Shown here piece by piece: positions 63,102-64,000 of a stretch of 64,000 bases of DNA. How positions within the stretch are numbered: position 1 is the stretch's first letter; every line of letters begins with the position of its first letter. The translations under genes were made by a program, and so were the position numbers. Under the pieces are notes generated by a model, which made no database searches, was not told the DNA's origin, and worked only from the letters and a program-made list of their open reading frames with translations. This DNA comes from Sporomusaceae bacterium (GTDB lineage Bacteria; Bacillota; Negativicutes; UBA1444). Location of the stretch: the NCBI GenBank assembly GCA_018434355.1, contig JAHDPL010000007.1, positions 186,001 through 250,000 of the forward strand, in the 5' to 3' direction.

Positions 63102-64000
63102 ATGTTGAAGGGCAAGACGGTTGTTTTGGGCGTATGCGGCGGAATCGCCGCGTACAAGGCGGTTGAGGTCGTTAGCAGGTTGGTGAAGTGCGGCGCTGCC
63201 GTTCATGTGATCATGACCGCTGCGGCTGCTCAGTTTGTCACGCCGTTGACGTTTCGCGAGATTTCCGGTCAACCGGTTTACACTACGATGTGGGAAGAAC
63301 CGAAACTCTGGAATGTCGAGCATATCGCTCTGGCCCGGCGCGCTGACCTGTTTGTGATTGCTCCGGCGACAGCCAATATGATCGGCAAGATCGCCAATGG
63401 GATTGCCGATGATTTTCTCAGCACTACAGTAATGGCTACGACTGCGCCGGTTTTGATTGTGCCGGCGATGAATACGGAGATGTATCTCAGTGCGGCAACC
63501 CAGACCAACTTGAAAATACTGGCAGACCGAGGGTTTCATCTTATGAAGCCTGAATCCGGGCCGCTTGCCTGCGGTACCGCAGGTATCGGTCGTTTGCCGG
63601 AGCCGGCGGCAATTGTCGGGCAGGTTGCGGCGCATTTTGCAATAGCAAAATCGCTGCAAGGAGTCCGTTTGCTTGTAACGGCTGGCGGAACCCGCGAAGC
63701 GATCGATCCGGTGCGGTACATCGGTAATCGTTCCAGCGGCAAGATGGGCTATGCGATTGCGGCAGTTGCAGCGGAACGTGGCGCCGAAGTCACTTTGATC
63801 TCGGGGCCGGTCGCATTGGCAGCGCCGTCTGGTGTGACCAGGATATCGGTTGAGAGTGCTTTGGAAATGCGCGATGCGGTACTCGCAGCTTTTCCGACTG
63901 TCGATATCGTGATCAAAGCGGCTGCTGTGGCGGATTACCGTCCGGAAGTAGTTGCCGACCAAAAAATAAAAAAGCAGTCGGCCAGTATGACGATTGATTT
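63102..64000 (+). CDS. coaBC: Bifunctional phosphopantothenoylcysteine decarboxylase/synthetase CoaBC, partial
   Basis: Coenzyme A pathway enzyme that joins 4'-phosphopantothenate to cysteine and then decarboxylates the product. The CoaC domain (1-185) has the flavin-site start VVLGVCGGIAAYKAVEVV, catalytic His74 (NVEHIALARRADLFVIAPAT) and Cys157 (GPLACGTAGIGRLPEP). The CoaB domain begins around LLVTAGGTREAIDPVRYIGN. The frame is open to the window end with about 299 codons, so ~100 residues are missing. It begins with ATG four bases after the rpoZ stop. Confidence 0.96.
   Translation, partial: MLKGKTVVLGVCGGIAAYKAVEVVSRLVKCGAAVHVIMTAAAAQFVTPLTFREISGQPVYTTMWEEPKLWNVEHIALARRADLFVIAPATANMIGKIANGIADDFLSTTVMATTAPVLIVPAMNTEMYLSAATQTNLKILADRGFHLMKPESGPLACGTAGIGRLPEPAAIVGQVAAHFAIAKSLQGVRLLVTAGGTREAIDPVRYIGNRSSGKMGYAIAAVAAERGAEVTLISGPVALAAPSGVTRISVESALEMRDAVLAAFPTVDIVIKAAAVADYRPEVVADQKIKKQSASMTID

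Noticed and set aside
1-64000. Mobile elements, prophage, CRISPR arrays, tRNA and rRNA genes
   Set aside because: I looked for transposase-like products, regular short repeats, cloverleaf shapes and rRNA segments, and saw none. The gene order is that of a stable core chromosome region.

Overview
The window is a 64 kb stretch of ordinary bacterial chromosome from a motile Firmicute (Bacillota). Every gene lies on the + strand. The gene order closely follows the Bacillus subtilis fla/che to rpsB-tsf to polC-rimP-nusA-infB to rpsO-pnp to dap series. Marker genes are FliY instead of FliN, CheC plus CheD without CheZ, a PolC-type polymerase, RemA and a Firmicute-type PolC/NusA. Moderate GC content (judged by eye, near 50%), the tRNA-free syntenic blocks, DapL and the DUF6115-type protein before rpsB suggest a Negativicutes/Sporomusaceae-like anaerobe. 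That placement is an inference and no 16S or tRNA gene is present to test it. I see no insertion sequence, prophage, CRISPR array, tRNA or rRNA.

Bases 1-28169 are one long motility and chemotaxis run: fliG(end)-fliH-fliI-fliJ-motE-like-fliK-flgD-flagellar operon protein-flgE-flbD-fliL-fliM-fliY-cheY-fliO-fliP-fliQ-fliR-flhB-flhA-flhF-flhG-cheB-cheA-cheW-cheC-cheD-sigD-fapA-hypothetical-DUF6115 protein. It covers the C ring, the type III export gate and ATPase, hook assembly, placement GTPases, the chemotaxis signalling core and the flagellar sigma factor. Many genes overlap by 4 to 62 bases, which implies translational coupling. A possible structured RNA lies before flgE, and a strong hairpin follows it.

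Bases 28170-41886 carry rpsB-tsf (own promoter and leader, strong terminator), pyrH-frr, a small unknown gene, a 55-residue two-cluster ferredoxin, and then an isoprenoid/envelope cluster uppS-cdsA-dxr-rseP-ispG followed by proS and polC. The polC product lacks the proofreading exonuclease that Bacillus PolC carries inside its PHP domain, and this is the most unusual protein in the window.

Bases 41887-54485 are the translation and RNA block: rimP-nusA-rnpM-rplGA-infB-rbfA-nrnA-truB-ribF, then rpsO, then pnp, an M16 peptidase and dut. Promoters and intrinsic terminators separate rpsO and pnp.

Bases 54486-61026 are a diaminopimelate/lysine block. A consensus promoter, a clear lysine riboswitch and an intrinsic terminator precede dapB-asd-dapG-dapA. 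A second terminator and promoter separate dapF-dapL. Together these genes make meso-DAP and its precursors from aspartate by the DapL route. The window ends with the conserved yicC-remA-gmk-rpoZ-coaBC(start) series.
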